A stretch of 64,000 nt of DNA from CAVZTX01 sp963778375 (GTDB lineage Bacteria; Chloroflexota; Ktedonobacteria; Ktedonobacterales; Ktedonobacteraceae), in NCBI GenBank assembly GCA_963778375.1, contig CAVZTX010000028.1:62001-126000 (forward strand), written 5' to 3'. The position numbers were made by a program, and so were the translations under genes. The notes beneath the pieces are model-generated. The model did no database searches. It worked only from the letters and a program-made list of their open reading frames with translations, and was not told the DNA's origin. Numbering within the stretch: position 1 is the stretch's first letter; each line of letters begins with the position of its first letter. This document shows, piece after piece, positions 42,262-52,751 of this stretch.

Positions 42262-45200
42262 ATGCAATTCATTGGGAAACTGATGGGTGACCCTAACAAA
42301 AGAGACATAAAGGCCATCCAACCAACTATAGATAAGATAAACGCGCTCGAAACCGCTATGAAAAAACTGAGTGATGAAGAACTTGCGGCCAAGACGGTAG
42401 AATTTCGTTCGCAGCTTACTCTTTACCTCAAGGGCGGCCTGGTGCTTGAAGATGCGCTGGCAGAGATTTTCCGGGAGGTGTTGGAGGGGATTGAGCCATT
42501 GGCAACAAAGTGCTCTGATGAGCAGTTGCATGCCGCAATGACGGAGCAGCGTCAGGCCATTGAAAGGCGACGGGATCCAGAGTACAACCTACGAGATAAT
42601 TTGCAGAGTACGCTTTCAGAGAGCTTTGAACATGCTTATGAAGCATTAAATCCAACGCTCAATAAATTGCGGGTGACTGCGGTTATGGATCTCGCTGAGA
42701 AACGACAGAAGTGGCCTGATGAGGCCAAAGACCCACAACAGGCAACCATCGCACTGCTCAAAGAGATTGAGCCTGCCTTTGGGGAGATGGATGAGGATTA
42801 TCTGAACGATGCTTTTGAGACAGCGTGGCCGCACTTTGAGGAAGCGCGCAACAATGCAACTGACAAGGAAGAGAGCGCGGATGAGAGACTTGAGCAACTG
42901 CTGGGTGAGATTCTGGATGAGAGTTCGCTCTCATCCGAGCTTGCTGCTATCAAAGCTGAGCAGATGGACAAGCGACTGCCTGAGATAGTGAAACGCTACC
43001 GGACAGGCAAAACGCTTGATGATTTGCTGCCAGAAGCGTTTGCCGTTGTACGCGAGGCTGGTTGGCGCACGATTAAGATGCGGCACTATGATGTGCAGTT
43101 GATAGGTGGTGTTGTGCTGCATCAGGGGAAGATAGCCGAGATGAAAACTGGCGAAGGTAAGACGCTGGTCGCTACCTTGCCAGTGTATCTGAATGCACTC
43201 ACAGGTAAGGGTGTACATCTTGTCACCGTCAACGATTACCTGGCGAGGCGTGACGCAGAGTGGATGGGGCAAATCTACAAATTCCTGGGGCTTACCGTTG
43301 GTATTCTGATCAATGCCGTCGAACCACAATCGGCTGAACGCCGGGCTGCATACAGTGCTGATATCACCTACGGTACAAACAGCGAGTTCGGGTTCGACTA
43401 TCTGCGCGATAACATGGTCACCGCCTTGGAACTAGCGGTACAACGAGAACTGAACTACGCCATCGTGGACGAGGTAGATAACATCCTGATTGACGAGGCG
43501 CGTACTCCGCTGATTATCTCGGGTCAGGGACAGGAATCCACCGATCAGTACGCGCAGTTCGCACGCTGGGCACCACGTCTAAAAGCTGAGACGGACTATA
43601 CGGTTGAGGAGAAGACGCGTACCGTCATCTTGACTGACGAGGGTATTGAGAAGATTGAGCAACTATCAGGCATCAAAAACATTTATGCCGAGGGCAATGT
43701 TGAGCTGACACGCTATATGGAGAACGCGATCAAGGCCCACGTCATCTTCAAGCGCGACAAGGATTACATCGTAAAAGATGGCGAAGTCATTATTGTCGAC
43801 GAGTTTACAGGCCGCCAGATGCCTGGACGCCGCTATAGTGAAGGACTGCATCAGGCTATCGAGGCCAAAGAGGGCGTGAAGGTACAGCGCGAGAACCATA
43901 CACTTGCGACAATCACCTACCAGAATTTCTTCCGTCTGTACAAGAAGCTGGCTGGTATGACCGGTACTGCTTTGACGGAAGCGGAAGAGCTGAACAAGAT
44001 CTATAAGCTCGATGTAATCGTTATTCCGACAAATAAACCTATGATCCGCGAGGATCAGGCCGACTTGATTTATCGCACGACCGAGGCAAAATATAGGGCC
44101 GTCGGCGAGGAGATCAAAGAGCTTCACGAAATAGGGCAGCCGGTGCTGGTCGGTACAACGTCGGTCGAAAATTCAGAATATCTTTCTGACTTACTCGATA
44201 AGCAAGGAATACCACATAACGTGCTGAACGCGAAACACCACGAACGTGAGGCGCAAATTGTTGCGCAGGCGGGTCGTAGTGGTGCGGTAACGATTGCCAC
44301 AAACATGGCAGGCCGTGGTACCGATATCGTGCTAGGCGGTAATCCTGCTGGCTACTTCGATGCTATTCTGCGCAAACATGCTGAGCATATTGACTTCATT
44401 CGTGAAATGCCAGAGCAGGACGAGGATGAACGTGCGGAGAAAGAGGAAGCGATCTTGCAATATCTCGCGAGTATGAGCGAGGAGGAAAAGAATGAGGTCC
44501 TGGCGCAAAAGATACTTGAGTGCGACGAGGATCATAAGCGCGTTGTGGAGTTGGGTGGACTGCGTATCATTGGTACCGAACGGCACGAGTCACGGCGTAT
44601 CGATAACCAGTTGCGTGGTCGTGCTGGACGCCAGGGCGATCCCGGTTCATCCCGCTTCTACCTGTCGCTCGAAGATGAGTTGATGCGCCGTTTTGCCGCC
44701 GAACGTGTCTCAAAAGTGATGCAAATGGTTGGCATGGACGAGGATATGCCGCTTGAAAGCGGAATGGTCTCGCGTTTCATCGAGCAGGCACAGACAAGGG
44801 TTGAGGGCTACAACTTCGATATCCGTAAAAATGTGGTGGAGTATGACGACGTTATTGCCAAACAGCGCGAGGTGATCTATGTTGATCGCCGCGCCGTCCT
44901 TGAACGCGCTGATATGCACCAGCGCGTGCTGGATATGATCAAGGCCGAAGTGATCAAGATCGTTGACACGCATATACCAGGAAATGTAGTTACCGAAGAA
45001 GAGCAGTTGGAAAGCCTCTTTACGGTGCTGGAAGTCTGGGTACAGATACCCGATGAGCTACTGCCGGAGAATATTCATGCCGTTCGTCGTGAAGACCTCA
45101 AGAAAAAACTCGTAGAGCTTGTGATCAACCACTACGAGGAACGTGGCAGGCAGTTGGATGAACTGGTAGAGCAGAATCCTGGCCTTGGTATCCCAACCAT

Positions 45201-45715
45201 TCGCGACCTGGAGCGGTCATATACGTTACAGGTTATAGATCGGCTGTGGATGGATCATATCGATGCCCTGGATATCATGCGTGCAAGCATCGGCTTCCGC
45301 TCGATTGCGCAGCGTGATCCATTGGTCGAGTTCAAGAACGAAGCATTCCGTATGTTTGAGCAGCTTAAGCAGAGCATCCAGCAATACATCGTAGATCAAT
45401 TGCTCAGACTTCTGCGTGGCAATCTTACCATCACGGTGCAACGTCCTGAGCCAAAACGAAAATCGCCTCGCGTTCTGCGTACAAATGCTGACGAGCTTGC
45501 CAGGGCCAGTGGCCAGGCGAAAAGCGATACCAGCGAGGAATTGACAAAAGGGTCTGCCTCACGTAGACAAGGAACGGGACAGCGCCAGAACGGCCATGGA
45601 CGTACGGCTGTTGCCACAACGTCTGCTGGTCCTGTTGCGGCAGGAAAGGTTGGCCGCAACGATCTATGTCCCTGCGGCAGCGGCAAGAAAGTATAAGAAA
45701 TGCCACGGGGCATAA
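42262..45715 (+). CDS. secA: Preprotein translocase ATPase SecA with a large N-terminal insertion; +1 frameshift near 45691
   Basis: SecA drives protein export through SecYEG. Visible are MKTGEGKTLVATLP (Walker A), VDEVDNILIDEARTPLIISG (DEAD-type Walker B), GRQMPGRRYSEGLHQAIEAKEGV, TNMAGRGTDIVLGG and LRGRAGRQGDPGSSRFYLSLEDELMRRF. Between ALSDEELAAKT-type residues 30-50 and TLDDLLPEAF (251) there is an extra segment of about 195 mostly helical, acidic residues not found in ordinary SecA, giving 1144 residues. The frame as read ends CPCGSGKKV at 45696; dropping one G near 45691 restores YKKCHGA and a complete zinc-binding tail ending at 45715. Confidence 0.93.
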
Positions 45716-45993
45716 GGCAATCCCTGCGGTATGCCGTGCTGAGGTGGGACGGCTCTCGCCTTAAACGCTTCTACGAACGCCTATCGAAATAACCCCGCCG
45801 TATATACAACTGAACAGCCTCTATCGCTCATAAATATATAACCATTTTCTTATACCAATCTTCACGACTTCCGAAGCCATTTCCTAGCTATTCTTGAGAT
45901 GAACATGTTACCCTTTCTTTAGGGAGGAAGACAGTAGACAACGGTGTCTGCTGAGATATCTCCAGCTATCGACCCTGGAAAGGAAATAATTTC

Positions 45994-47350
45994 ATGATGA
46001 GCGATGCATTTTGCTACGAATGGCAATGGTAATGGTAATCATGCAATCAACGGCCACAGCAATGGACACCATACAATGAATAGCCACCTTGCAATAGAAC
46101 TTACCTCGAGTTGGAAAAATGATCCGCGTTGGAAAGGAATTACACGTCCATATAAGGCTCATGACGTGCTGCGCCTGCGAGGTTCCGTTTTGATTGAGCA
46201 GACATTAGCGCGATTGGGCGCCGAGCGCTTATGGAATCTACTGCATACTGAGCCATATGTGGCCGCGCTAGGAGCGCTAACAGGAAACCAGGCAGTACAG
46301 CAGGTAAAGGCTGGTCTGAAGGCGATTTACTTGAGCGGGTGGCAAGTGGCGGCCGATGCGAACCTTGGCGGGCAGATGTATCCTGATCAGAGCCTGTACC
46401 CGGCGAATAGCGTTCCACATGTTGTACGTAGAATTAACTCGGCGCTTCAAAGAGCAGATCAGATTCAGTGCGCGGAAGGTAAGGGCGATACCTACTGGTA
46501 CGCTCCTATTGTAGCTGATGCAGAGGCAGGTTTTGGTGGGCCGCTCAATGTTTTCGAACTGATGAAAGCGATGATCGAAGCGGGTGCGGCGGGCGTTCAT
46601 TTTGAAGATCAACTCTCATCCGAGAAAAAGTGCGGGCATATGGGCGGGAAAGTACTCGTACCAACCCAATCGGCTATCAAGAACCTGGTTGCTGCACGTT
46701 TGGCGGCTGATGTAATGGGCGTCCCAACATTAATTCTGGCCCGTACCGATGCCAATGGTGCGAAACTCATCACCAGTGATATTGATCCAGTTGATCAAAA
46801 ATTCCTGACCGGGGAACGAACGCCGGAAGGGTTCTACAGAATGCGCGGTGGATTGGACGCGGCTATCGCTCGGGGCATCTCCTATGCTCCCTACTCCGAT
46901 CTGATCTGGTGTGAAACTGCCGAGCCAAACCTCAAAGAGGCGCAGCGCTTCGCAGACGAGATCCATGAACAGTTCCCGGACAAGATGTTGGCATACAACT
47001 GCTCTCCCTCATTTAACTGGCGCAAGAAGCTAGATATGGAAACGATTGCGAAGTTCCAGCAGGAGCTAGGGAAGATGGGCTATAAATTCCAGTTCATCAC
47101 CCTGGCAGGCTTCCATGCCCTCAACTACAGCATGTTCAAGCTGGCAAAGGGATACCGCGAACATGGCATGAGTGCCTATGCCAAACTGCAAGCGGCGGAA
47201 TTTGTCATGGAAGAGTATGGGTATACCGCGACCAAGCATCAACGCGAAGTTGGTACAGGTTACTTCGACGAGGTGGCCCAGACAATCGCCAACGGCATGT
47301 CTTCAACAACGGCACTGGTTGGCTCAACGGAAGCGGAACAGTTCCATTGA
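45994..47350 (+). CDS. aceA: Isocitrate lyase
   Basis: Splits isocitrate to glyoxylate and succinate, first step of the glyoxylate bypass. KKCGHMGGK (catalytic Cys), WYAPIVADAEAGFGG, LILARTDANGAKLITSDID and LAYNCSPSFNW are all intact; about 450 residues. The continuous frame starts at ATG 46004, but the strong site GGAAAGGAAAT precedes ATG 45994, and removing one T from the TTTT at 46008-46011 joins it in frame (MMSDAFATNGNGN), so the true start is probably 45994. The N-terminus has an Asn/Gly/His repeat (about residues 8-22). Followed by aceB. Confidence 0.92.
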
Positions 47351-47427
47351 TGCCAGGCCATGTTCTAAAATGAAATTAGCAGTGTAGCAAAGCGGGTCAA
47401 GCCCTATAGGCATTCACTGACGCTCGA

Positions 47428-47500
47428 CTGTCATCCTTCGCTTCGCTCAGGATCTGTGTCCTGCCCAACGAGAGATCCTTCGCTTCGCTCAGGATGACAG
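47428..47500. repeat. Pair of TGTCATCCTGAGCG-type repeats, one with an inverted core
   Basis: The right copy (47473-47500) is the reverse complement of the canonical repeat. The left copy keeps the outer TGTCAT and ATCT but its 17-bp core CCTTCGCTTCGCTCAGG is the exact reverse complement of the canonical core. Confidence 0.8.
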
Positions 47501-47539
47501 ATGCCATAGCTCTACACAACCCAAGAAAGGAATCCCCCA

Positions 47540-49143
47540 ATGTCCAACCAAAGCGTTTCCCCAGAGACAATTGAGATTTTAGGGTCGGTGACACCTGAGT
47601 TTGCTGAGATATTGACACCGGAGGCAATGAATTTTGTAGCAACGTTAGTGACGTACATTTGCGGAGAGGCGCGAGGAGCTGTTAGAGAGAAGAGCGCGGC
47701 GACAGGCAGAGATCGACGCTGGCAAACTACCCGACTTTCTTCCTGAGACAGAGCATATCCGCGAAGGTTCGTGGACGATTGCGCCTGTTCCCGATGATTT
47801 GCAGGATCGGCGCGTGGAGATTACGGGGCCTGTAGAGCGCAAAATGATCATCAATGCCCTGAACTCCGGGGCAAAGGTGTTCATGGCCGACTTTGAAGAT
47901 TCTGTTTTCCCCTGTATGGGAGGGGACTATACAAGGCCAAATTAACCTGCGTGATGCGATCGACCGCACAATTGAGTATCAGAGTCCAGAAGGCAAACAA
48001 TACACGTTGCAGGAGAAGACGGCAACCCTGCTGGTGCGTCCTCGCGGCTGGCATCTCGTGGAAAAGCATGTGTTGATCGATGGCAAGCCAATATCTGCTG
48101 GCATTTTCGATTTTGGCCTGTACTTCTTTCATAATGTTAAAAGATTGCTTGATAAGGGGACCGGCCCATACTTTTACTTGCCAAAGCTTGAGAGTCACCT
48201 TGAGGCGCGCTTATGGAACGATGTGTTCGTGCTGGCAGAACGTGAACTGGGCATACCACAGGGCACGATTAAAGCGACTGTGCTGATCGAGACGATCCTG
48301 GCCACTTTCGAGATGGACGAGATTCTTTACGAACTGCGCGAGCATTCATCGGGTCTGAACTGTGGACGTTGGGATTACATTTTTAGCGCGATCAAGAAGT
48401 TCCGCAACATTCCCGACTTTATTCTGCCTGATCGTGCGCAGGTGACGATGACGACCCATTTCATGCGCTCGTATTCTCTGCTTACCATCAAAACGTGTCA
48501 CCGTCGCAATGCTCATGCGATTGGTGGTATGGCGGCGCAAATTCCAATCAAGAACGATGCGAAGGCAAATGAGGAAGCGCTGGCTCGTGTTGCAGCCGAT
48601 AAAAAACGCGAGGCGAATGATGGCCATGATGGTACATGGGTGGCGCATCCCGGACTGGTTGCCATCGCGATGAAAGAATTTGATGCCGTGATGCCTACTC
48701 CCAATCAGATCTTCAGGAAACGCGAAGATGTGCATGTGACGGCAGCAGATCTACTCGCAATTCCAGAGGGAACAATTACCGAGGCCGGTTTACGCCTGAA
48801 TATCAGCGTTAGCCTTCAATACCTGGAGTCATGGTTCCGAGGTTCGGGATGCGTGCCTATCAACAACCTGATGGAAGACGCCGCCACTGTGGAGATTTCG
48901 CGGGCACAAATCTGGGAGTGGATTCACCATCCCAAGGGCGTTCTATCCGACGGACGAAAGGTGACGGTTGAACTGTTCCGAGACCTGGCTCAAGACGAAT
49001 TAGAGAAGATTCGCTCAGTCGTGGGCGAAAAGCAGTACGCGGCCCGCAAATTCCAGACAGCTTATGATATACTGGACAAAATTATTACTGATGACAAGTT
49101 CGTCGAATTTTTGACGTTGCCTGCTTATCAGTACCTTAACTGA
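47540..49143 (+). CDS. aceB: Malate synthase (A type), two +1 frameshifts
   Basis: Condenses glyoxylate with acetyl-CoA to malate. ATG 47540 (AAGGAAT ahead) opens VTPEFAEILTPEAMNFV; one extra base near 47668 moves to REELLERRARRQAEIDAGKL through GAKVFMADFEDS, and another near 47921 to WEGTIQGQINLRDAI and the remaining 400 residues (LNCGRWDYIFSAIKKF, MRSYSLLTIKTCHRRNAHAIGGMAAQIP, WEWIHHPKG). All blocks of a 533-residue enzyme are present. The good conservation on both sides suggests sequence error rather than decay. Pairs with aceA. Confidence 0.88.
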
Positions 49144-49166
49144 CAGTTATTATAAGAGGAGTGTGG

Positions 49167-49601
49167 ATGGCAAAGCGAACGGCTACTTCAGCGGGCGGTA
49201 TCATCTTACGTGACGTGAAAGGCGAACTGAAGATTGCCCTGGCTCAGCGTCGCAAAAATTCAAAACCCTGGACACTGCCAAAAGGTCATGTCGATGAAGG
49301 CGAGTCATTAGAGCAGGCCGCTCTTCGAGAGATTTACGAGGAGACGGGCCTGTGTGGTGTTCAACTGATTAAGTACCTGGGTTCATTTCTACGGGAGTTA
49401 CTAAAGAGCAATGGAGACATAGAGCAGAAGACAATTCATTATTTCCTGGCATATTCACCTGGCAACGAAGCATCTTCTGCTCCATCTGATCCCTCGTTTG
49501 TTGAAGTTGGCTGGTTCTCGCCGGAACAAGCATTCGAGTTGATACCGAATAAAGATGATCGGAATTTTTTGCAGGAACATTTGCCGTTGATGTTTAAGTA
49601 A
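49167..49601 (+). CDS. NUDIX hydrolase
   Basis: 144 residues from ATG 49167 (AGGAG 6 nt ahead). The NUDIX box is complete: GHVDEGESLEQAALREIYEETG. The start ATSAGGIILRD and the LPKGHV phrase are typical of diadenosine-polyphosphate or (p)ppGpp-type pyrophosphatases, but the substrate cannot be named. It follows aceB by 23 nt. Confidence 0.9.
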   Translation: MAKRTATSAGGIILRDVKGELKIALAQRRKNSKPWTLPKGHVDEGESLEQAALREIYEETGLCGVQLIKYLGSFLRELLKSNGDIEQKTIHYFLAYSPGNEASSAPSDPSFVEVGWFSPEQAFELIPNKDDRNFLQEHLPLMFK

Positions 49602-49631
49602 AAGAGGGGTTATGTGGCGTATGGGATACCT

Positions 49632-49656
49632 GGCACCCGCAAGGGGTGCCACTACA
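49632..49656. repeat. Palindromic repeat GGCACCC-GCAA-GGGGTGCC
   Basis: Near-identical to the copy inside purB (17804-17828), here intergenic between convergent genes, where it may also act as a terminator. Confidence 0.75.
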
Positions 49657-49677
49657 TTTCCATAGATCACACAGATG

Positions 49678-51024
49678 TTATTCTTCGGTTCCTAAAAAGA
49701 CACGTAACCAATACGGGTATGAGGTCTCATACTCCCATCGCTCATCAGGGGCAAGATGGGCGAGCAAACTTCTCCAGGTGAGCGCCCGGCATAATTTGCC
49801 CAGGCGCTGAGCTACAGTATAGGCGGCTTGGAGATGCTCCATTGGCTCAAAACGCGTCCACTCTTGCAAGTAGCAGTCACGCAGATGAGCGATGACCTCC
49901 TCCGGGAACTCAAGCACATAGCGGAAGACGCGTTCGACAATCACCAGCGAGCAAAAAGGATGCGTCACCGCGCACTCAGCCCAATCAAAGAAGAGGGGAT
50001 ATTCAGCGCTGAAGAAGATATTTCCGCCGTGCAAATCATCGTGGTGCAGCAATTCTGGTATCCCATGACTTTTCAACTCGATGCATAAGGCCCGCACTTG
50101 TGGAGTGAATCTGCGCAATTCTGTATACTCTGTTTCCGATAGACCTTGTTCTCGGCCCAGCAGCAGCAGCGATGTATCACTCAGTGCATTCTCTAACAAC
50201 GTTGGTAAAAGGTCTAGACGTCTATCCGGGCAACCAGCAGCTAGCAAGGTTTCTTGCTGTCCTGTGAGCTGGATCTGCATATATGCGTAGCGCCGCAATA
50301 CCTGTTCCCATGCAGCAGGATCAGCTCGTCTGTCTTTAAGCTTCGCCAAGGGAGTGCCTGCATCCCGCATGAGCATCCAGGAACGTTCCTGATCTGTGAC
50401 CAGGACAGGAGGGACATGTGCAGGAACCAGTTGGGAAAGCCTCCATGAAAGCCTCGGTTCGTAGGCGAAGACAGGTGCTGAGGCTTTAAAGTACAACCTC
50501 TCTGTTGTTGGGATACGCAGTACTGTCGACCAGGGACTCACCTGGACCTGCTCTACCGGCCCTACAAGCGTCAAGCCCAATATCGCCACCTGTTCTTGAA
50601 TCCACCGTGTGGCAGAGGAAAACCAACCAGCAGAAGCCCAGGGAACACGCCGATTGGGGAGAGCTCCCATCTCAGCCTGACTCAACCACTTCTCAAGGAC
50701 AGCGTAATGGTCTTCTACCGCCAGCACGACTGTATCGAAATCGGCCTTGCTTATCCAGCGTGCATGAGCTGGGAGTGAGAAGTCTGGAGTGTGATTTTCC
50801 AAGACGTAGACACGATGCTGCTCCTCGCGTTCGCTGTCTTTATAGCGATCATAGACGCAGTAGAGGACCGTTGTATCACACCCTAGCTGTGCTTTTATGG
50901 CTACATTGATGTCGGATACATCTTCTGCATCATGCTGTGGAAGCGTCCAGCCTGCCGTTCCTTTGAGGAGGAGTACAGCAGGCTCCTTAGTATGTGGAAT
51001 GAGAGCATAGTTATCATGAGGCAT
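49678..51024 (-). CDS. Aminoglycoside-phosphotransferase-fold protein with an N-terminal NUDIX-like domain
   Basis: 448 residues from ATG 51024 (GGAAG 5 nt ahead). The first 115 residues resemble a NUDIX fold without its catalytic box (LLLKGTAGWTLPQHDAED, then RVYVLENHTPDFSLPAHARWIS). The C-terminal part is APH-like: LLHHDDLHGGNIFF (catalytic Asp and Asn) and PLFFDWAECAVTHPF (metal Asp), with a TERLYFKASAPVFAYEPRL lysine strand. Small-molecule kinase activity is likely, substrate unknown. The same two-domain proteins are common in Chloroflexota, as far as I recall. Confidence 0.78.
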   Translation of the reverse strand: MPHDNYALIPHTKEPAVLLLKGTAGWTLPQHDAEDVSDINVAIKAQLGCDTTVLYCVYDRYKDSEREEQHRVYVLENHTPDFSLPAHARWISKADFDTVVLAVEDHYAVLEKWLSQAEMGALPNRRVPWASAGWFSSATRWIQEQVAILGLTLVGPVEQVQVSPWSTVLRIPTTERLYFKASAPVFAYEPRLSWRLSQLVPAHVPPVLVTDQERSWMLMRDAGTPLAKLKDRRADPAAWEQVLRRYAYMQIQLTGQQETLLAAGCPDRRLDLLPTLLENALSDTSLLLLGREQGLSETEYTELRRFTPQVRALCIELKSHGIPELLHHDDLHGGNIFFSAEYPLFFDWAECAVTHPFCSLVIVERVFRYVLEFPEEVIAHLRDCYLQEWTRFEPMEHLQAAYTVAQRLGKLCRALTWRSLLAHLAPDERWEYETSYPYWLRVFLGTEE

Positions 51025-51106
51025 TGCCACTTCCTTCCCTAAGAGGTTGTATGGCCAAGTGCCAATGTAACAGAGTAAAACGTAGGTGTCAAGTTGTGGA
51101 AGGGTC

Positions 51107-52399
51107 CTATAATTCTCCGCTCCTGGTATTAATAACCTCCATGATTCGCTCTATGAAACTTTGTAGGGGCATGGAGCCGAGGTTTTCTTTAGAGCGCAGG
51201 CGAACAGAAACAGCATCGCTCGCCTCCTCTTTATCTCCAACCACGAGCATGTAGGGAACCTTCTGAAGTTGGGCGCTACGTATCTTGGCGTTCATGCGTT
51301 CGCTGCGCTTATCTACTTCCGCACGGATGCCAACGGCATTGAGTGCATTGAGCACTTTACTAGCATAGGCAAGGTGACGGTCGGAGACAGGGATGATCGT
51401 CACTTGAACTGGTGCCAGCCAGGCCGGGAATGCTCCGGCATAATGTTCGAGCAACGTGCCGATAACGCGTTCTAGAGAGCCGAAACAGGCACGGTGGATC
51501 ATGACGGGTCGATGGCGCTGACCATCCTCGCCAATATACCAAAGGTCAAAGCGTTCGGGAAGATTGTAATCGACCTGGGCCGTAGCAAGCTGCCACTCAC
51601 GACCGAGCGCATCAGGAAAGACGAAGTCGAGTTTAGGCCCATAGAAGCCTGCCTCGCCCTTTTCAACCGTATAGGGAAGTCCAAGCTTTTTGACAGCGTT
51701 GAGTATTGCGGATTCGGCCTGTTCCCACGCCGAGTCGCTGCCTATATACTTGGAACTCGCAGGATCGCGCACTCCAAGCCGCGCTTTGAAGTCGTTTAGC
51801 CCCAGTGCATGGCAGACGAAAAGCACGAGTTCAATGACCCTGGCAAATTCATCTTCAACCTGTTCGGGCATCATGAACATATGCGAGTCGTCTACCGTGA
51901 AACCTCGCGTACGCAATAAGCCGTTGAGTTCGCCGCTTTGTTCATAGCGATAGACCATGCCAAACTCGGCCAATCGTAAGGGTAGGTCACGATAGGAACG
52001 CATTTCGCTCTTATAGATTTCGATGTGATGCGGGCAGTTCATCGGTCTGAGAATGTAGGCTTCACTATCGGGCGCATCCACGTCGGGATTAGAGCCAGGT
52101 TCTACCATTGGCGGGTAGATGCTCTCACGATATTTGTACCAATGGCCGCTCTTTTTGTAGAGGTCGATCTTGCCAATCTGTGGCGTTACTACCGGCAAGT
52201 AGCCCCGGTCAAGTTGTTCCTGGCGCAGGAAGCGTTCCAGCGTATCACGCAGGACAGCGCCTTTCGGTAGCCAGAGCGGTAGTCCCTGCCCGACTTCATT
52301 GGAGATGACGAAGATGCCCAGTTCACGACCTAATTTGTGGTGATCGCGTATCGACATATTTTGTCCATGTTCCGAGTGTTGGTTGAGTTGTTCAGACAT
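51107..52399 (-). CDS. Short threonyl-tRNA synthetase paralogue (catalytic and anticodon domains only)
   Basis: 430 residues; lacks both TGS and editing domains. It keeps the class II core: RPMNCPHHIEIYKSEMRSYR, MVYRYEQSGELNGLLRTRGF (motif 2) and VMIHRACFGSLERVIG (motif 3), and all three zinc ligands (Cys in MNCPHH, His in DDSH, His in MIHR). The anticodon domain (LAPVQVTIIPVSDRHLAYA, RSERMNAKIRSAQLQKVPYMLVVG) is intact, so it could charge tRNA-Thr without proofreading. Its own T-box leader lies upstream. AAGGAGG precedes the ATG. The editing-competent thrS is next door. Confidence 0.88.
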   Translation of the reverse strand: MSEQLNQHSEHGQNMSIRDHHKLGRELGIFVISNEVGQGLPLWLPKGAVLRDTLERFLRQEQLDRGYLPVVTPQIGKIDLYKKSGHWYKYRESIYPPMVEPGSNPDVDAPDSEAYILRPMNCPHHIEIYKSEMRSYRDLPLRLAEFGMVYRYEQSGELNGLLRTRGFTVDDSHMFMMPEQVEDEFARVIELVLFVCHALGLNDFKARLGVRDPASSKYIGSDSAWEQAESAILNAVKKLGLPYTVEKGEAGFYGPKLDFVFPDALGREWQLATAQVDYNLPERFDLWYIGEDGQRHRPVMIHRACFGSLERVIGTLLEHYAGAFPAWLAPVQVTIIPVSDRHLAYASKVLNALNAVGIRAEVDKRSERMNAKIRSAQLQKVPYMLVVGDKEEASDAVSVRLRSKENLGSMPLQSFIERIMEVINTRSGEL

Positions 52400-52444
52400 T
52401 TGGAAATTCCTCCTTGCTAGATAGAGTTGGTAACTATAGACAAC

Positions 52445-52740
52445 AAAAAAGCCTTTTCATCCCTCAATGGGACGAAAAGGCTGATAGGTTGGCGCTTTTC
52501 GTGGTTCCACCCAACTTTCGTGTTTCTCACAATGCAGGCACCGAAGGCGACATTGCATATGAGGAACGCGCTTTATTGACCGATAACGGGGTCAAGGCGT
52601 GTACTTTCGGGCATTATTGATGTGCCTTACAAGTACAGACTGGCGAGGGGTATCCGTTCCTTGCAGGTAGGAGCGCTTTCAGCCGTGGCGCTTCCTCTCT
52701 GTGTACCTCCGGGGAGGGACGTGTCTCGCTTCGTTGCCAT
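52445..52740 (-). promoter_or_regulatory. T-box riboswitch of the short thrS paralogue
   Basis: On the minus strand: a Stem I region with AGAGAGGAAGCG and GGCTGAAAGCGCTC, a putative specifier ACC (Thr) at 52649-52651, the T-box TGGGTGGAACCACGAA (52498-52513) and an intrinsic terminator AGCCTTTTCGTCCC with its complement plus T run (52445-52482). The leader is strongly similar to that of the full thrS. Specifier assignment is moderately sure. Confidence 0.85.
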
Positions 52741-52751
52741 GTGTTTTTTGA

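Noticed and set aside
45704..45738. secA terminator hairpin
   Set aside because: CACGG-GGCATA can pair with TATGCC-CGTG, but there is no T run and the left arm is the repaired secA coding end; support is too weak to list.
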